Shown here: positions 22,915-30,705 of the stretch, piece by piece | Position numbering within the stretch: the stretch's first letter is position 1 | How the letters are laid out: the number at the start of each line of letters is the position of its first letter | Source: Rhizobium sp. Q54 | GTDB lineage: Bacteria > Pseudomonadota > Alphaproteobacteria > SMXS01 | Assembly: GCA_945907245.1 (NCBI GenBank) | Contig: CAMDTB010000002.1 | Span: 27,991-91,990, forward strand | Direction of reading: 5' to 3' | DNA length: 64,000 bases | Translations under genes and position numbers: made by a program | Notes under the pieces: generated by a model | Database searches by the model: none | Seen by the model: only the letters and a program-made list of their open reading frames with translations | What the model was told of the DNA's origin: nothing

Positions 22915-22940
22915 GTTTCTGGTTTCTGGTTTCTGGTTTC
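22915..22940. repeat. Tandem heptamer repeat
   Basis: Three full copies of GTTTCTG and a partial fourth (GTTTC), immediately before the 3' end of the alpha/beta-hydrolase gene. Such a short array is prone to slippage. Confidence 0.75.
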
Positions 22941-22953
22941 CAATTAACAATTC

Positions 22954-23778
22954 TCAGTGTCCTGATCGATCCACGTCGCTGATAAACTGGGTCAGCGCTC
23001 GATTGAAGTCCGCTGGTTTTTCCGTCAGCATAAAATGGGTGGCACCGGCAAAATCCACTCGCTTAGTGACTTTAACATGTTGTTCTAGAAGGTCTGCCAC
23101 TTCCCGGCATGCTGGCGCATCGTATTCGGCTGTAACAATAAGAATCGGAACTTGTATGTTAGTCAGAAGTTCTGTCGCAACCGGTTGTACATTTTGCATC
23201 GGGTCTGCATGGTTTGCCCACCACCAGCGGTAATCCCTGCAGATACCCGAAATCTCCGTTTTGACCTGTAAATCCATATGTGCTGGATTGTACGCCGGGA
23301 TGTTGACGAAGGCGTCCGCCGCCGCACGGGCGCCGTCACGGCGAAAGATTTCGCCACACTCGATATACGCGTCAAACAGGGCGTCAGTGGCTGGTGAAGT
23401 GTGTCCAGATATAAAGGGCCCCGCGGCAATGATCGATCTGAATAACTCCGGGTAAACGGTGTAGGCATCCACCGCAACCTGACAACCTAGCGAAAAGCCG
23501 GCGATATCTGCCCTGGATATTCCCAGGGCCAGCATCAATCCGTGCAAGTCATCCGCGTGCCTGTAGGCCTGCCCCTCAACCGGATTATCTGATTTGCCGT
23601 ATCCGCGAAGATCATAGCGAACGACGTCATAGGTCTCCGCCAATTTTTCGAATTGCCCATCCCAAAAGCGCCGGTCACCACCACCCCCATGGACCAGCAG
23701 CAACGGGTCACCTGCTCCTAACCGCTCGCAGTATAGCCTGGTGCCATTGACGTCGATTAGCTTCTGCCAGACTTCCAT
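22954..23778 (-). CDS. Alpha/beta fold hydrolase
   Basis: 274 residues from ATG 23778 (the frame continues to 23838). Oxyanion segment LLLVHGGGGDRRFWDGQ, nucleophile elbow GFSLGCQV (Ser), acid in VTAEYDAPACRE and terminal His in GATHFML make a complete triad. The YGKSDNPVEG segment is typical of the family. It could act on an ester, lactone or C-C bond; substrate not predictable. Markedly lower GC at the third codon position than the neighbouring core genes, so likely transferred. Unlinked to any operon. Confidence 0.88.
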   Translation of the reverse strand: MEVWQKLIDVNGTRLYCERLGAGDPLLLVHGGGGDRRFWDGQFEKLAETYDVVRYDLRGYGKSDNPVEGQAYRHADDLHGLMLALGISRADIAGFSLGCQVAVDAYTVYPELFRSIIAAGPFISGHTSPATDALFDAYIECGEIFRRDGARAAADAFVNIPAYNPAHMDLQVKTEISGICRDYRWWWANHADPMQNVQPVATELLTNIQVPILIVTAEYDAPACREVADLLEQHVKVTKRVDFAGATHFMLTEKPADFNRALTQFISDVDRSGH

Positions 23779-24049
23779 ATCAATATAACTTTCCAAGCTT
23801 GGGGCGTAGCTTCTGTCCGTCGTCAGAACATTTGGCACATCTCGGCGTGTAGACTAACGCAGTGCAGGCGTCGTCTCGGGGTTGATGTTAGGCGGCGAGC
23901 TTGCGGTGTTGCAAGCGCCGGTATTCGACGGAAGAGGCTATCCGGGGAACATCCGGCACGCGCCGTACGTTCAGGCTGCGACCGTTTCGGTGCTGCCGCT
24001 CCGCCGATTCCGGAAAGTCCCGTCCATCGGCGTTCCAACAGGAGAAGAC

Positions 24050-24235
24050 ATGCCCCTGCTGCATGTAGTGATCGTCCTCGTCGTCGTCGGCATCATGCTC
24101 TGGCTGGTCAATGCCTACATCCCGATGGACGCAAAGATCAAAAAGATCCTCAACATCGTCGTCGTCATCGCTGTCATCATCTGGCTGCTGCAGGCTTTCG
24201 GCCTGCTGGGCGCGATCGGCAGCGTCCGGATCTGA
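24050..24235 (+). CDS. Small membrane protein, Thivi_2564 family
   Basis: 61 residues with two transmembrane helices: VVIVLVVVGIMLWLVNAYIP and, after a short polar MDAKIKKI turn, a second (ILNIVVVIAVIIWLLQAFGL). This is the layout of the Thivi_2564 family of tiny membrane proteins. Excellent ribosome-binding site (AGGAGAAG) 4 bases before ATG 24050. Role unknown. It is followed 130 bases later by a small exported protein on the same strand. Confidence 0.85.
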   Translation: MPLLHVVIVLVVVGIMLWLVNAYIPMDAKIKKILNIVVVIAVIIWLLQAFGLLGAIGSVRI

Positions 24236-24363
24236 GGAAAGCAGCCTCCCGCCGGTATGTCCACCATGGAACTTCGCCACCGGGAATTCGTTCTGGTCCC
24301 GCTGAATCGGCGTTGCCGCGCCGCCCAGGGACCACCCACATTCCCGGCACCATGGAGACACCG

Positions 24364-24693
24364 ATGAGGAAAATTCTGTTCTCGATCGTTACCGCGTCCG
24401 CGCTGCTGAGCGCCGGCATTGCCTTCGCCGAGTCGTCCACGACCACCACGACCACCTGGACCGCGGATAACGGCACGGTGATTAAGGAATACTCGACCAC
24501 CAAGAAGTACGCGCCGATCAGCGATCCGTCGATGAATGCGGAAGTGGGCGCCGTCCTGCCCGGCACGGTCGCGGTGTACCCGCTGCCGGAGACCATGAAG
24601 GTCGAGAACCCCGACCGGTACAGCTACACGATCATCAACAACAAGCCGATGGTCGTCGAGCGCAGCAGCCGGCGCGTTGTCCACATCTGGTAA
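24364..24693 (+). CDS. Exported DUF1236-like protein
   Basis: 109 residues. Sec signal peptide at 1-22 (ILFSIVTASALLSAGIAFAE), a threonine-rich mature start, then a C-terminal block (PETMKVENPDRYSYTIINNK followed by VVERSSRRVVHIW) that matches the DUF1236 periplasmic domain pattern. The start at 24364 follows GGAG by 6 bases; an ATG at 24352 is less likely. A strong terminator follows. Function unknown; such proteins are often induced under envelope or desiccation stress in alphaproteobacteria, which is inference here. Confidence 0.75.
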   Translation: MRKILFSIVTASALLSAGIAFAESSTTTTTTWTADNGTVIKEYSTTKKYAPISDPSMNAEVGAVLPGTVAVYPLPETMKVENPDRYSYTIINNKPMVVERSSRRVVHIW

Positions 24694-24722
24694 GCTCGGT
24701 ACACCCTGCAGATGACTCGATG

Positions 24723-24752
24723 AGCCCCGCCGGAATGTTCCGGCGGGGCTTT
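24723..24752 (+). terminator. Rho-independent terminator after DUF1236 gene
   Basis: Perfect 12-bp stem AGCCCCGCCGGA / TCCGGCGGGGCT with a 4-base loop, followed by TT. It lies 30 bases after the stop. Confidence 0.8.
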
Positions 24753-24786
24753 CGATGTGCGGGTCGTTATACGAGAGCCAGGCGCT

Positions 24787-24969
24787 TCAGGCGCCCAGGG
24801 CCGCGACGTCCTCGTTGCCCCGTTCCTCGTGGTTCGCAGCGCGCGAATAGGTGATCGAGGCCTTGGGGTGCTCGGATTTGACGAACTTGGCGGCTTCAAG
24901 CGCATCTTCCGCCTCGAGGGTCACATGTTCCGATGTCTCGTTGATCCGGTAACCGACGGTGTACAGCAC
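24787..24969 (-). CDS. Hypothetical small protein
   Basis: 60 residues from a GTG at 24969 preceded by GAGGGAG 6 bases upstream, clearly better than the ATG at 25026. Sequence begins VLYTVGYRINETSEHVTLEA then EDALEAAKFVKSEHPKASI: a mixed alpha/beta, acidic, soluble protein with no membrane segment. Not recognised. The precise ribosome-binding site and codon use argue that it is real. Confidence 0.55.
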   Translation of the reverse strand: MLYTVGYRINETSEHVTLEAEDALEAAKFVKSEHPKASITYSRAANHEERGNEDVAALGA

Positions 24970-25311
24970 GGGCTTCTCCCTCTGATGACGTTCCTGCCAA
25001 ACGCGCCTCCGAGACGCCGGTTCCATGGTGCCGCGTAGAGAGAGTCCGGAAATCAGTCGCTTATATCAATATAAATAATACTTTAAGATATTGTCTTCAG
25101 TGCTGACATGATCTTGGGGCCGCGGTAAAGAGACGACGCTCAAGAAGGCGAAAAAGGTCGATGCGCCAGATTCTTACCTACAAATCCTGATGTCGGCTTC
25201 GTGACCACGCTGCCTAAAATGGGTATCTGATTCCAACCAACTCTAAGGTATAATGGGGTGTCTCCGGCGTTGACGGGGCCGAACAGATCCGGGCAAGGGC
25301 GCGGGGCAACC

Positions 25312-25560
25312 ATGAGTTCTCCTATAATCGACAAGATCATGAATGAGCAGGACAGGGATTTCATCCGTGTCCTCGAGGACCTGATCGACGTGCTCGTCGC
25401 ACGCGGAGTCATCACCATGGAAATGCTCCCCCCGGATGCGCGGGAAAAGCTGGCCACCAGGCGGCAGATGCGCGACTCCCTGCGGGAGCCCACCGCCGCG
25501 CGGCCGGTCGACATCTCTGCGATCGACCAGAAGCTGGCCGCACTGCGCTTCAAGGAATAG
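25312..25560 (+). CDS. Hypothetical protein
   Basis: 82 residues from ATG 25312 (GGGG 6 bases upstream). Mostly helical: SSPIIDKIMNEQDRDFIRVL, then LIDVLVARGVITMEMLPPDA, which resembles small uncharacterised alphaproteobacterial proteins with a helix-turn region. No catalytic motif or membrane segment. It stands 70 bases before the esterase on the same strand and could share its transcript. Confidence 0.6.
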   Translation: MSSPIIDKIMNEQDRDFIRVLEDLIDVLVARGVITMEMLPPDAREKLATRRQMRDSLREPTAARPVDISAIDQKLAALRFKE

Positions 25561-25631
25561 CTTTACGCGCGAGCGTGGCCTGGCGGCCACGGTCTGCTAC
25601 TCTTTCCCGGAGTAACGGGAGGGGAACGGGC

Positions 25632-26576
25632 GTGGCATCCATCGCGGACTTGATCGATTCGGACGTACGGGTGAACTTCACGCCGGAGCGGGGCGAGCAA
25701 CTCGCCATGATCGGGCCGGACATGACGGCAGCGCGCGCCCGATGGGCCGAACTGCTGGTGGCCTGGCGCCTGATCCTGCCGGGTTTCGACGGCCGCGAGG
25801 AACCGGGGATCGTGCCGGGTCTGACAGGCAACCCGGATGTTCCGGTCCATGTCTACACGCCCAACCGGATGGAATTTCCCGGTGCGGTGATGATCTGGGT
25901 TCACGGCGGCGGCTACGTGATGGGCACGGCCGACGACCCGTTCGTCTACCGCTACACGCCGCTGATGAAGGTGATCTCGGTGGACTACCGCATGGCGCCC
26001 GAGCACCGCTCGCCGGCCGCGGTGCTGGACACCTGCGCGGTGATCGAGTGGGTGGTGGCCAACGCGGCCCGGCTGGACGTCGATCCGGCGAAAATCATCC
26101 TCGGCGGCCCCAGCGGCGGCGGCGGCGTCGCGGCGGGCGCGGCGCTGATGAACCGTGACCGGGGAGGACCCGCCCTGCTCTACCAGATGCTGATCTATCC
26201 GATGATCGACGACCGCCACGACACGCCGTCCGGCCATTTCGACCTGCCCGCCTATTGCTGGACCCGCGAGGTGTCGCTGCGCGCCTGGTCGATGTATGTG
26301 GAGGCGCAAGGCGAGCCGTCCTGTTACGCCGCCGCGATCCGAGCCCAGGACGTTGCCGGCCTGCCGCCCGCCTACATCATGACCGGCGACCTGGACCTGT
26401 TCCGCGACGAGGACGTCGCCTACGCCAGGCGGCTGATCGCCGCCGGCATCCGGGTCGACCTGGCGGTGTTTCCGGGGGCACCGCACGGCTTCGACCTGAT
26501 CGCGCCCGACGCCCGGGTCAGCCGCAGGGCCATCGCCCACCAGCTGGATTGCCTGCGCCAGGTGCTTTCGCGTTGA
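25632..26576 (+). CDS. Alpha/beta hydrolase, hormone-sensitive-lipase-like esterase
   Basis: 314 residues from GTG 25632, which has a strong GGAGGGG upstream; a longer start at 25575 lacks one. HSL family signatures: oxyanion hole WVHGGGYVMG, VDYRMAPEHRSPAA, nucleophile elbow GGPSGGGG (the usual is GDSAGG, so Pro precedes the Ser), acid in TGDLDLFRDED and His in GAPHGFDL. Predicted to hydrolyse short-chain esters or lactones. An SnoaL-like gene begins 11 bases downstream, so the two probably form an operon and act on the same compound. Confidence 0.9.
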   Translation: MASIADLIDSDVRVNFTPERGEQLAMIGPDMTAARARWAELLVAWRLILPGFDGREEPGIVPGLTGNPDVPVHVYTPNRMEFPGAVMIWVHGGGYVMGTADDPFVYRYTPLMKVISVDYRMAPEHRSPAAVLDTCAVIEWVVANAARLDVDPAKIILGGPSGGGGVAAGAALMNRDRGGPALLYQMLIYPMIDDRHDTPSGHFDLPAYCWTREVSLRAWSMYVEAQGEPSCYAAAIRAQDVAGLPPAYIMTGDLDLFRDEDVAYARRLIAAGIRVDLAVFPGAPHGFDLIAPDARVSRRAIAHQLDCLRQVLSR

Positions 26577-26587
26577 AAGGAGATTCC

Positions 26588-27136
26588 ATGACCGACGAGG
26601 AGCGCGTCCGCCGCATCGACGAGATGCTGGCGAAGGACGCCATCTATGACGTGCTGTGCCGCTACTGCCACGGCATCGACCGCTGCGACGCCGAGGTGCT
26701 GAAGTCGGCCTACTGGCCCGACGCGACGGAAACCCACGGCACCTTCGACGGCAACGCCTGGGAGTTCGCCGTGTTCATGACCGACAACATGCGGGCGAAC
26801 ATGCGGGGCAGCCAGCAGAAGATCGGCAATGCCTGGATCGTCGTCGATCCCGACGGCGTCCACGCCCGCGGCGAGACCTACGTCACCGGATATCTGGATA
26901 TCGACGAGCCTTCCGGACCGGTCCAGCGCATCGTCGGCGGCCGCTACCTGGACCGCTTCGAGTGCCGCGACGGCGAGTGGCGCATCATCGACCGGCTCTA
27001 TGTCATGGACTGGAACCGCAACGGCCCATCGACGGCCGAATGGGACGAAGGCCTCTATGCGGCGCTGAAGACTCGTGGCGCCCGGCACCCTGACGATCCC
27101 TGGGACAAGGACATGCCACCCCGTCGGTCTGGATAG
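26588..27136 (+). CDS. NTF2/SnoaL-like domain protein
   Basis: 182 residues from ATG 26588 with AAAGGAG 6 bases upstream. Typical SnoaL-4 type start (AIYDVLCRYCHGIDRCD, then SAYWPDATETHGTFDGNAWE), a conserved His, and the C-terminal GGRYLDRFECRDGEWRIIDR strands. Such proteins include dehydratases, isomerases and dioxygenase small subunits; catalytic Asp/His residues are compatible with activity. Co-transcribed with the upstream esterase. Confidence 0.87.
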   Translation: MTDEERVRRIDEMLAKDAIYDVLCRYCHGIDRCDAEVLKSAYWPDATETHGTFDGNAWEFAVFMTDNMRANMRGSQQKIGNAWIVVDPDGVHARGETYVTGYLDIDEPSGPVQRIVGGRYLDRFECRDGEWRIIDRLYVMDWNRNGPSTAEWDEGLYAALKTRGARHPDDPWDKDMPPRRSG

Positions 27137-27184
27137 GGAACGCTTCCGCGAGGGACTGCGTTGTTGGGCGGAGCGCACCCAACC

Positions 27185-27737
27185 ATGGAGATTACCGTGC
27201 CCAAGACCCAGCGCGACGCCGTCGCCCTTCTCAAAGCCGATCACCGCAAGGTCGAAGATCTGTTCGCCAAGTTCGAATCGGCACAGGGGGGCCGATCGCA
27301 AGCAGAAGCTCGCCGAGCAGATCTGCATGGAGTTGACGGTTCACGCGATCATCGAGGAAGAAATCTTTTACCCGGCCTGCAAGGACAAGGTCGAGGAGGA
27401 CCTGCTCGACGAGTCTTATGTCGAGCACGACGGCGCCAAGGTGCTGATCGCCGAGATAGAGGCCGGCAACCCTGAAGACGACTTCTACGACGCCAAGGTC
27501 ACCGTGCTGTCGGAGATGATCGAGCACCACGTCAAGGAGGAGGAGAAGCGCTCCGAGGGCCTGTTCGCCCAGGCGCGCGCCGCCGGCCTCGACGTCGACG
27601 AACTCGGCGCCCGGATGCAGGCGCGCAAGCACGAGCTGACGGCCCAGTTCAAGGCCAGCGGCCTGCCCTCGCCCGAAACCCGCAGCTTCATGGGCCATGA
27701 CCTGAAGCAGGGCGTGCCGGTCAGCGCCTTGGCCTAG
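27185..27737 (+). pseudogene. Hemerythrin HHE domain protein, frameshifted at a G run
   Basis: The N-terminus from ATG 27185 reads PKTQRDAVALLKADHRKVED in one frame. After a six-G run at 27286-27291 the homology continues one frame over: ADRKQKLAEQICMELTVHAI, then IEEEIFYPACKD and ending DLKQGVPVSALA. Removing one G restores a ~184-residue hemerythrin with iron-ligand motifs DHRKVEDLF, HAIIEEEIFYP and HHVKEEEK. The ligands on both sides of the break are intact, so the break is recent or a sequencing error. Hemerythrins bind O2 or NO at a di-iron site or handle iron. Confidence 0.85.
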
Positions 27738-29602
27738 CGATACCCGGCGGCCTGTAGCTCAAACAACTCCGCGTAGCGACTGGACGAGACGAGCAGTTCC
27801 TCATGGGAACCGCTTGCCTCGATCTGGCCGTCCGCCATGACCAGGATTCGGTCGGCCATGCGCACGCTCGAGAAGCGGTGGCTGATCAGCACCGCCATCC
27901 GCCGTTCGCTCAGGTCGCGGAACCGCTGGAACACCTCGAACTCGGCGCGGGCGTCGAGCGCGGCCGTGGGCTCATCGAGAATCAGCACCTGGGCATCGCG
28001 CATATAGGCGCGGGCGATGGCGATCTTCTGCCACTCGCCGCCCGACAGGTCGATGCCGGTGCGGAACCGCTTGCCGACGATCTGGTCGTAGCCACCCGGA
28101 AGCCGCCGGATGACGTCGTCGGCCATGCCGCGGCGCGCCGCCCGCTCGATGCGGTCACGATCGTCGCGCGCCTCGATGCGGCCGACGGCGATGTTGTCGG
28201 CGGCGCTCAGGTGATAGCGCATGAAATCCTGGAAGATGACCCCGACGTTGCCGCGCAGGTCATCGAGGTCGTAATCGCGCAGGTCGTGGCCGTCGAGCAG
28301 GATGCGGCCCTCGGACGGGTCGTAGAGCCGGGCCAGCAGCTTGACCAGCGTGGTCTTGCCCGCGCCGTTCTCGCCGACCAGCGCCAGCACCTCGCCCGGG
28401 TTCAGGGTGAAGTCCAGGTGCCGCACCGCCCAGCGCCGCGCGCCCGGGTACTTGAAGCCGGCGTCCTCGAAGGCGAAGCCCTGCCGGATCGGGCGCGGAA
28501 ACGGCAGCGCGCCGGGACGCGAGGCGATCTCCGGCTTGATCTCGAAGAAACCGAACAGGTCGTCGAGGTAGAGCGCCTGCCCGGCCACCTGCGACACGCC
28601 CAGCAACAGCCCTTCGAGCAGGCCGCGCAGCCGCAGGAACGAGCCGGCCAGGAACACCAGGTCGCCGATGCTGAACTGGCCGGCCAGCGTGCGCCAGACC
28701 AGGAAGGCATAGGCGGCGTAGTAGCCCAGCGTTCCCAGCGCGGTCAGCGCGCCGCCCCAGCCGGCGCGGCGGATGGCGAGGCGCTTGTTGGCGCGGTAGA
28801 TGTCGCCGGACAGTTTGCGGTAGCGCTCGATCAGGAAGGTGTTGAGGCCGAAGATCTTCACTTCCTTGGCGGTCTCGACGCTGGCGCCGGTCTGGCGGAC
28901 GTAATCGAGCTCGCGGCGCTCCTGCGTCCGGGTGAAGGCAAGCGCATAGCTCTGGGCGTTGAAATGCGCCTCGCCGATGCACGCCGGCACCAGCGCCGCC
29001 AGCAGCAGCACGATCAGCCACGGCGCGAACACCATCAGGCCGGCGGCGAAGCTGATCACCGTCACCACGTCCTGCGCCTGGGAGAACATCATGCTCATCA
29101 GCGACATGCGCCCGGCGGCTTGCCGCCGCGCCCGGTCGAGCTGGTCCTGCAACTCGCTGTCCTCGAAATCCTCCAGGTCCAGCGTTGCCGCGTGCTGCAT
29201 CAGCCGGATGCTGGTCTCGTTGCTGAAACGCTCGGACAGCAGCCCGTCGAGCAGCGCGACCAGCCGGCCCAGCAGGTCGGCGACGACCGCCAGCCCGAAC
29301 TCGAGGGCGACCAGCACGCCCAGCCTGGTCAGCAGCCCGCTTTCGATCCATTCGCGCAGGCCCGGCGCCATGCCAGGGAGCCGGGTGAGCAGCACCACCT
29401 CGTCGATGATCAGCTTGCCGATATAGAGGCTGATCACCGGCAGCAGCGCGCGGATCAGGCGCAGCGACAGCGATCCGGCGGTGAGCGCCCGGCTGGTGCG
29501 CCACACCAGCACCAGGAACGGCGGCAGGTTGCGCAGCGCGCCCACCCGCTCCCGCCAGGTCTGCGACGGCGGCGCTTCGTTCGATCGTCTTGGTTCAGCC
29601 AT
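27734..29602 (-). CDS. ABC transporter, fused permease/ATP-binding (exporter type)
   Basis: 622 residues from ATG 29602 (the frame reaches 29638). N-terminal six-helix exporter domain (~50-340), then a nucleotide-binding domain: Walker A VGENGAGKTTLVKLL, Q-loop GVIFQDFMRYHLS, signature LSGGEWQKIAIARA, Walker B QVLILDEPTAALD and H-loop LISHRFSSVRMADRILV. Predicted homodimeric exporter; substrate unknown (lipid, peptide or drug). It converges with the hemerythrin locus with a 4-base overlap and is divergent from the amidotransferase gene. Confidence 0.93.
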   Translation of the reverse strand: MAEPRRSNEAPPSQTWRERVGALRNLPPFLVLVWRTSRALTAGSLSLRLIRALLPVISLYIGKLIIDEVVLLTRLPGMAPGLREWIESGLLTRLGVLVALEFGLAVVADLLGRLVALLDGLLSERFSNETSIRLMQHAATLDLEDFEDSELQDQLDRARRQAAGRMSLMSMMFSQAQDVVTVISFAAGLMVFAPWLIVLLLAALVPACIGEAHFNAQSYALAFTRTQERRELDYVRQTGASVETAKEVKIFGLNTFLIERYRKLSGDIYRANKRLAIRRAGWGGALTALGTLGYYAAYAFLVWRTLAGQFSIGDLVFLAGSFLRLRGLLEGLLLGVSQVAGQALYLDDLFGFFEIKPEIASRPGALPFPRPIRQGFAFEDAGFKYPGARRWAVRHLDFTLNPGEVLALVGENGAGKTTLVKLLARLYDPSEGRILLDGHDLRDYDLDDLRGNVGVIFQDFMRYHLSAADNIAVGRIEARDDRDRIERAARRGMADDVIRRLPGGYDQIVGKRFRTGIDLSGGEWQKIAIARAYMRDAQVLILDEPTAALDARAEFEVFQRFRDLSERRMAVLISHRFSSVRMADRILVMADGQIEASGSHEELLVSSSRYAELFELQAAGYR

Positions 29603-29666
29603 GGCGCGATGATGGCATGCCGGGTATGGATGGACCAAGCGGTGCCGCCGCCGCTATGGTGTCGCC

Positions 29667-30500
29667 ATGCCCGTGAAGCTGCTCATCGCCGACATCTATT
29701 CCACCAACGGCCGCGCCGGCATCGTCTCGGCAGGCGGATCGAAGGCGGGTGACATGTTCACCCGCGCGGTCCGGCTGCACCGGCCCGATGCCGAGATCTC
29801 GGTGCTCACCTTCGACACGACGTCGCCCGAGATGCCCGCGCCGATCGGGGCGTTCGACGGCATCATCTGGAGCGGCTCGAACTTGACGATCCACCGGCGC
29901 AATGCGTTGATCGACGCGCAGATCGACATGGCGCGCGCGGTGTTCGACAGCGGCGTGCCGCAATTCGGCGTCTGCTACGGCATCCAGCTCGCTACCGTCG
30001 CCGCCGGCGGCACGGTTGTGGCCAATCCCAAGGGTCCGGAGATCGGCTGGGCGCGGGACGTGACCCTCACCGACGCGGGCCGCAATCATCCCATGTACCG
30101 CGGCAAGGTCGACCGGTTCGACGCGCTGTGCTGGCACAACGACACGGTCTGGGAGTTGCCCGACAACGCCGAACTGCTGGCCGGCAACACCCATTCCCAT
30201 GTCCAGGCCGCGATCCTGCGGCGCGGCCGCGGCGAGTTCTGGGCCGTGCAGTATCACCTGGAATTCGACGGCCGCGAGGTCGCCAGCCTGGTCGGCGGCA
30301 ACGCGCCCGCCCTGATCCAGGCCGGCGCCCTGAACGAGGAGAGCGCGGCGGCCATCATTGCCGACATGCAGGCGGTCTCGGCGCTCGCGGAAGATCCCGC
30401 TTCCGTGCCGGAGGCGCTCAAACCGGTCGCCGATCCGCTGACCCGCACCGCCGAGCTGGGCAACTGGCTGGACCGGGTGGACGAGATTCGGAACGTTTGA
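29667..30500 (+). CDS. Class I glutamine amidotransferase-like protein
   Basis: 277 residues, stand-alone GATase1 domain: nucleophile Cys in GVCYGIQLATVAAGG, His/Glu in VQYHLEFDGRE (Leu in place of the usual Pro), N-terminal strands LLIADIYSTNGRAG and IIWSGSNLTIHRRN. Resembles the GuaA-type amidotransferases but lacks a synthetase domain, so it should hand ammonia to a partner, or hydrolyse gamma-glutamyl compounds. The next gene on the same strand encodes an ATP-grasp protein, a plausible synthetase partner, but a 90-base palindromic repeat lies between them. Confidence 0.85.
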   Translation: MPVKLLIADIYSTNGRAGIVSAGGSKAGDMFTRAVRLHRPDAEISVLTFDTTSPEMPAPIGAFDGIIWSGSNLTIHRRNALIDAQIDMARAVFDSGVPQFGVCYGIQLATVAAGGTVVANPKGPEIGWARDVTLTDAGRNHPMYRGKVDRFDALCWHNDTVWELPDNAELLAGNTHSHVQAAILRRGRGEFWAVQYHLEFDGREVASLVGGNAPALIQAGALNEESAAAIIADMQAVSALAEDPASVPEALKPVADPLTRTAELGNWLDRVDEIRNV

Positions 30501-30515
30501 GCATACCCCTCCTTT

Positions 30516-30605
30516 GTCATTGCGAGGAGCGTAGCGACGCGGCAACCCAGAGAACCTAGGGCAAGGAACTGGGTTGCCGCGCGCCCTTCGGGCGCTCGCA
30601 ATGAC
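30516..30605. repeat. Palindromic intergenic repeat element
   Basis: Outer arms GTCATTGCGAG (30516-30526) and CTCGCAATGAC (30595-30605); inner arms GCGGCAACCCAG (30539-30550) and CTGGGTTGCCGC (30569-30580). This matches the dispersed REP-like elements known from many alphaproteobacterial genomes. Transcribed, it would fold into a large hairpin between the amidotransferase and ATP-grasp genes. Confidence 0.8.
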
Positions 30606-30705
30606 GGAAATTGGGTGTGGCAAACAAGCGGGCTTACATCTGACGATCTTGTCGGGATACAGTCGCTCCCGCTGAACCGCCAAAGACAAACTGGGAGACG
30701 AAACC

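Noticed and set aside
27803..29752. 649-residue plus-strand open frame opposite the ABC transporter
   Set aside because: Shadow; no recognisable domain, while the minus strand has all ABC motifs.
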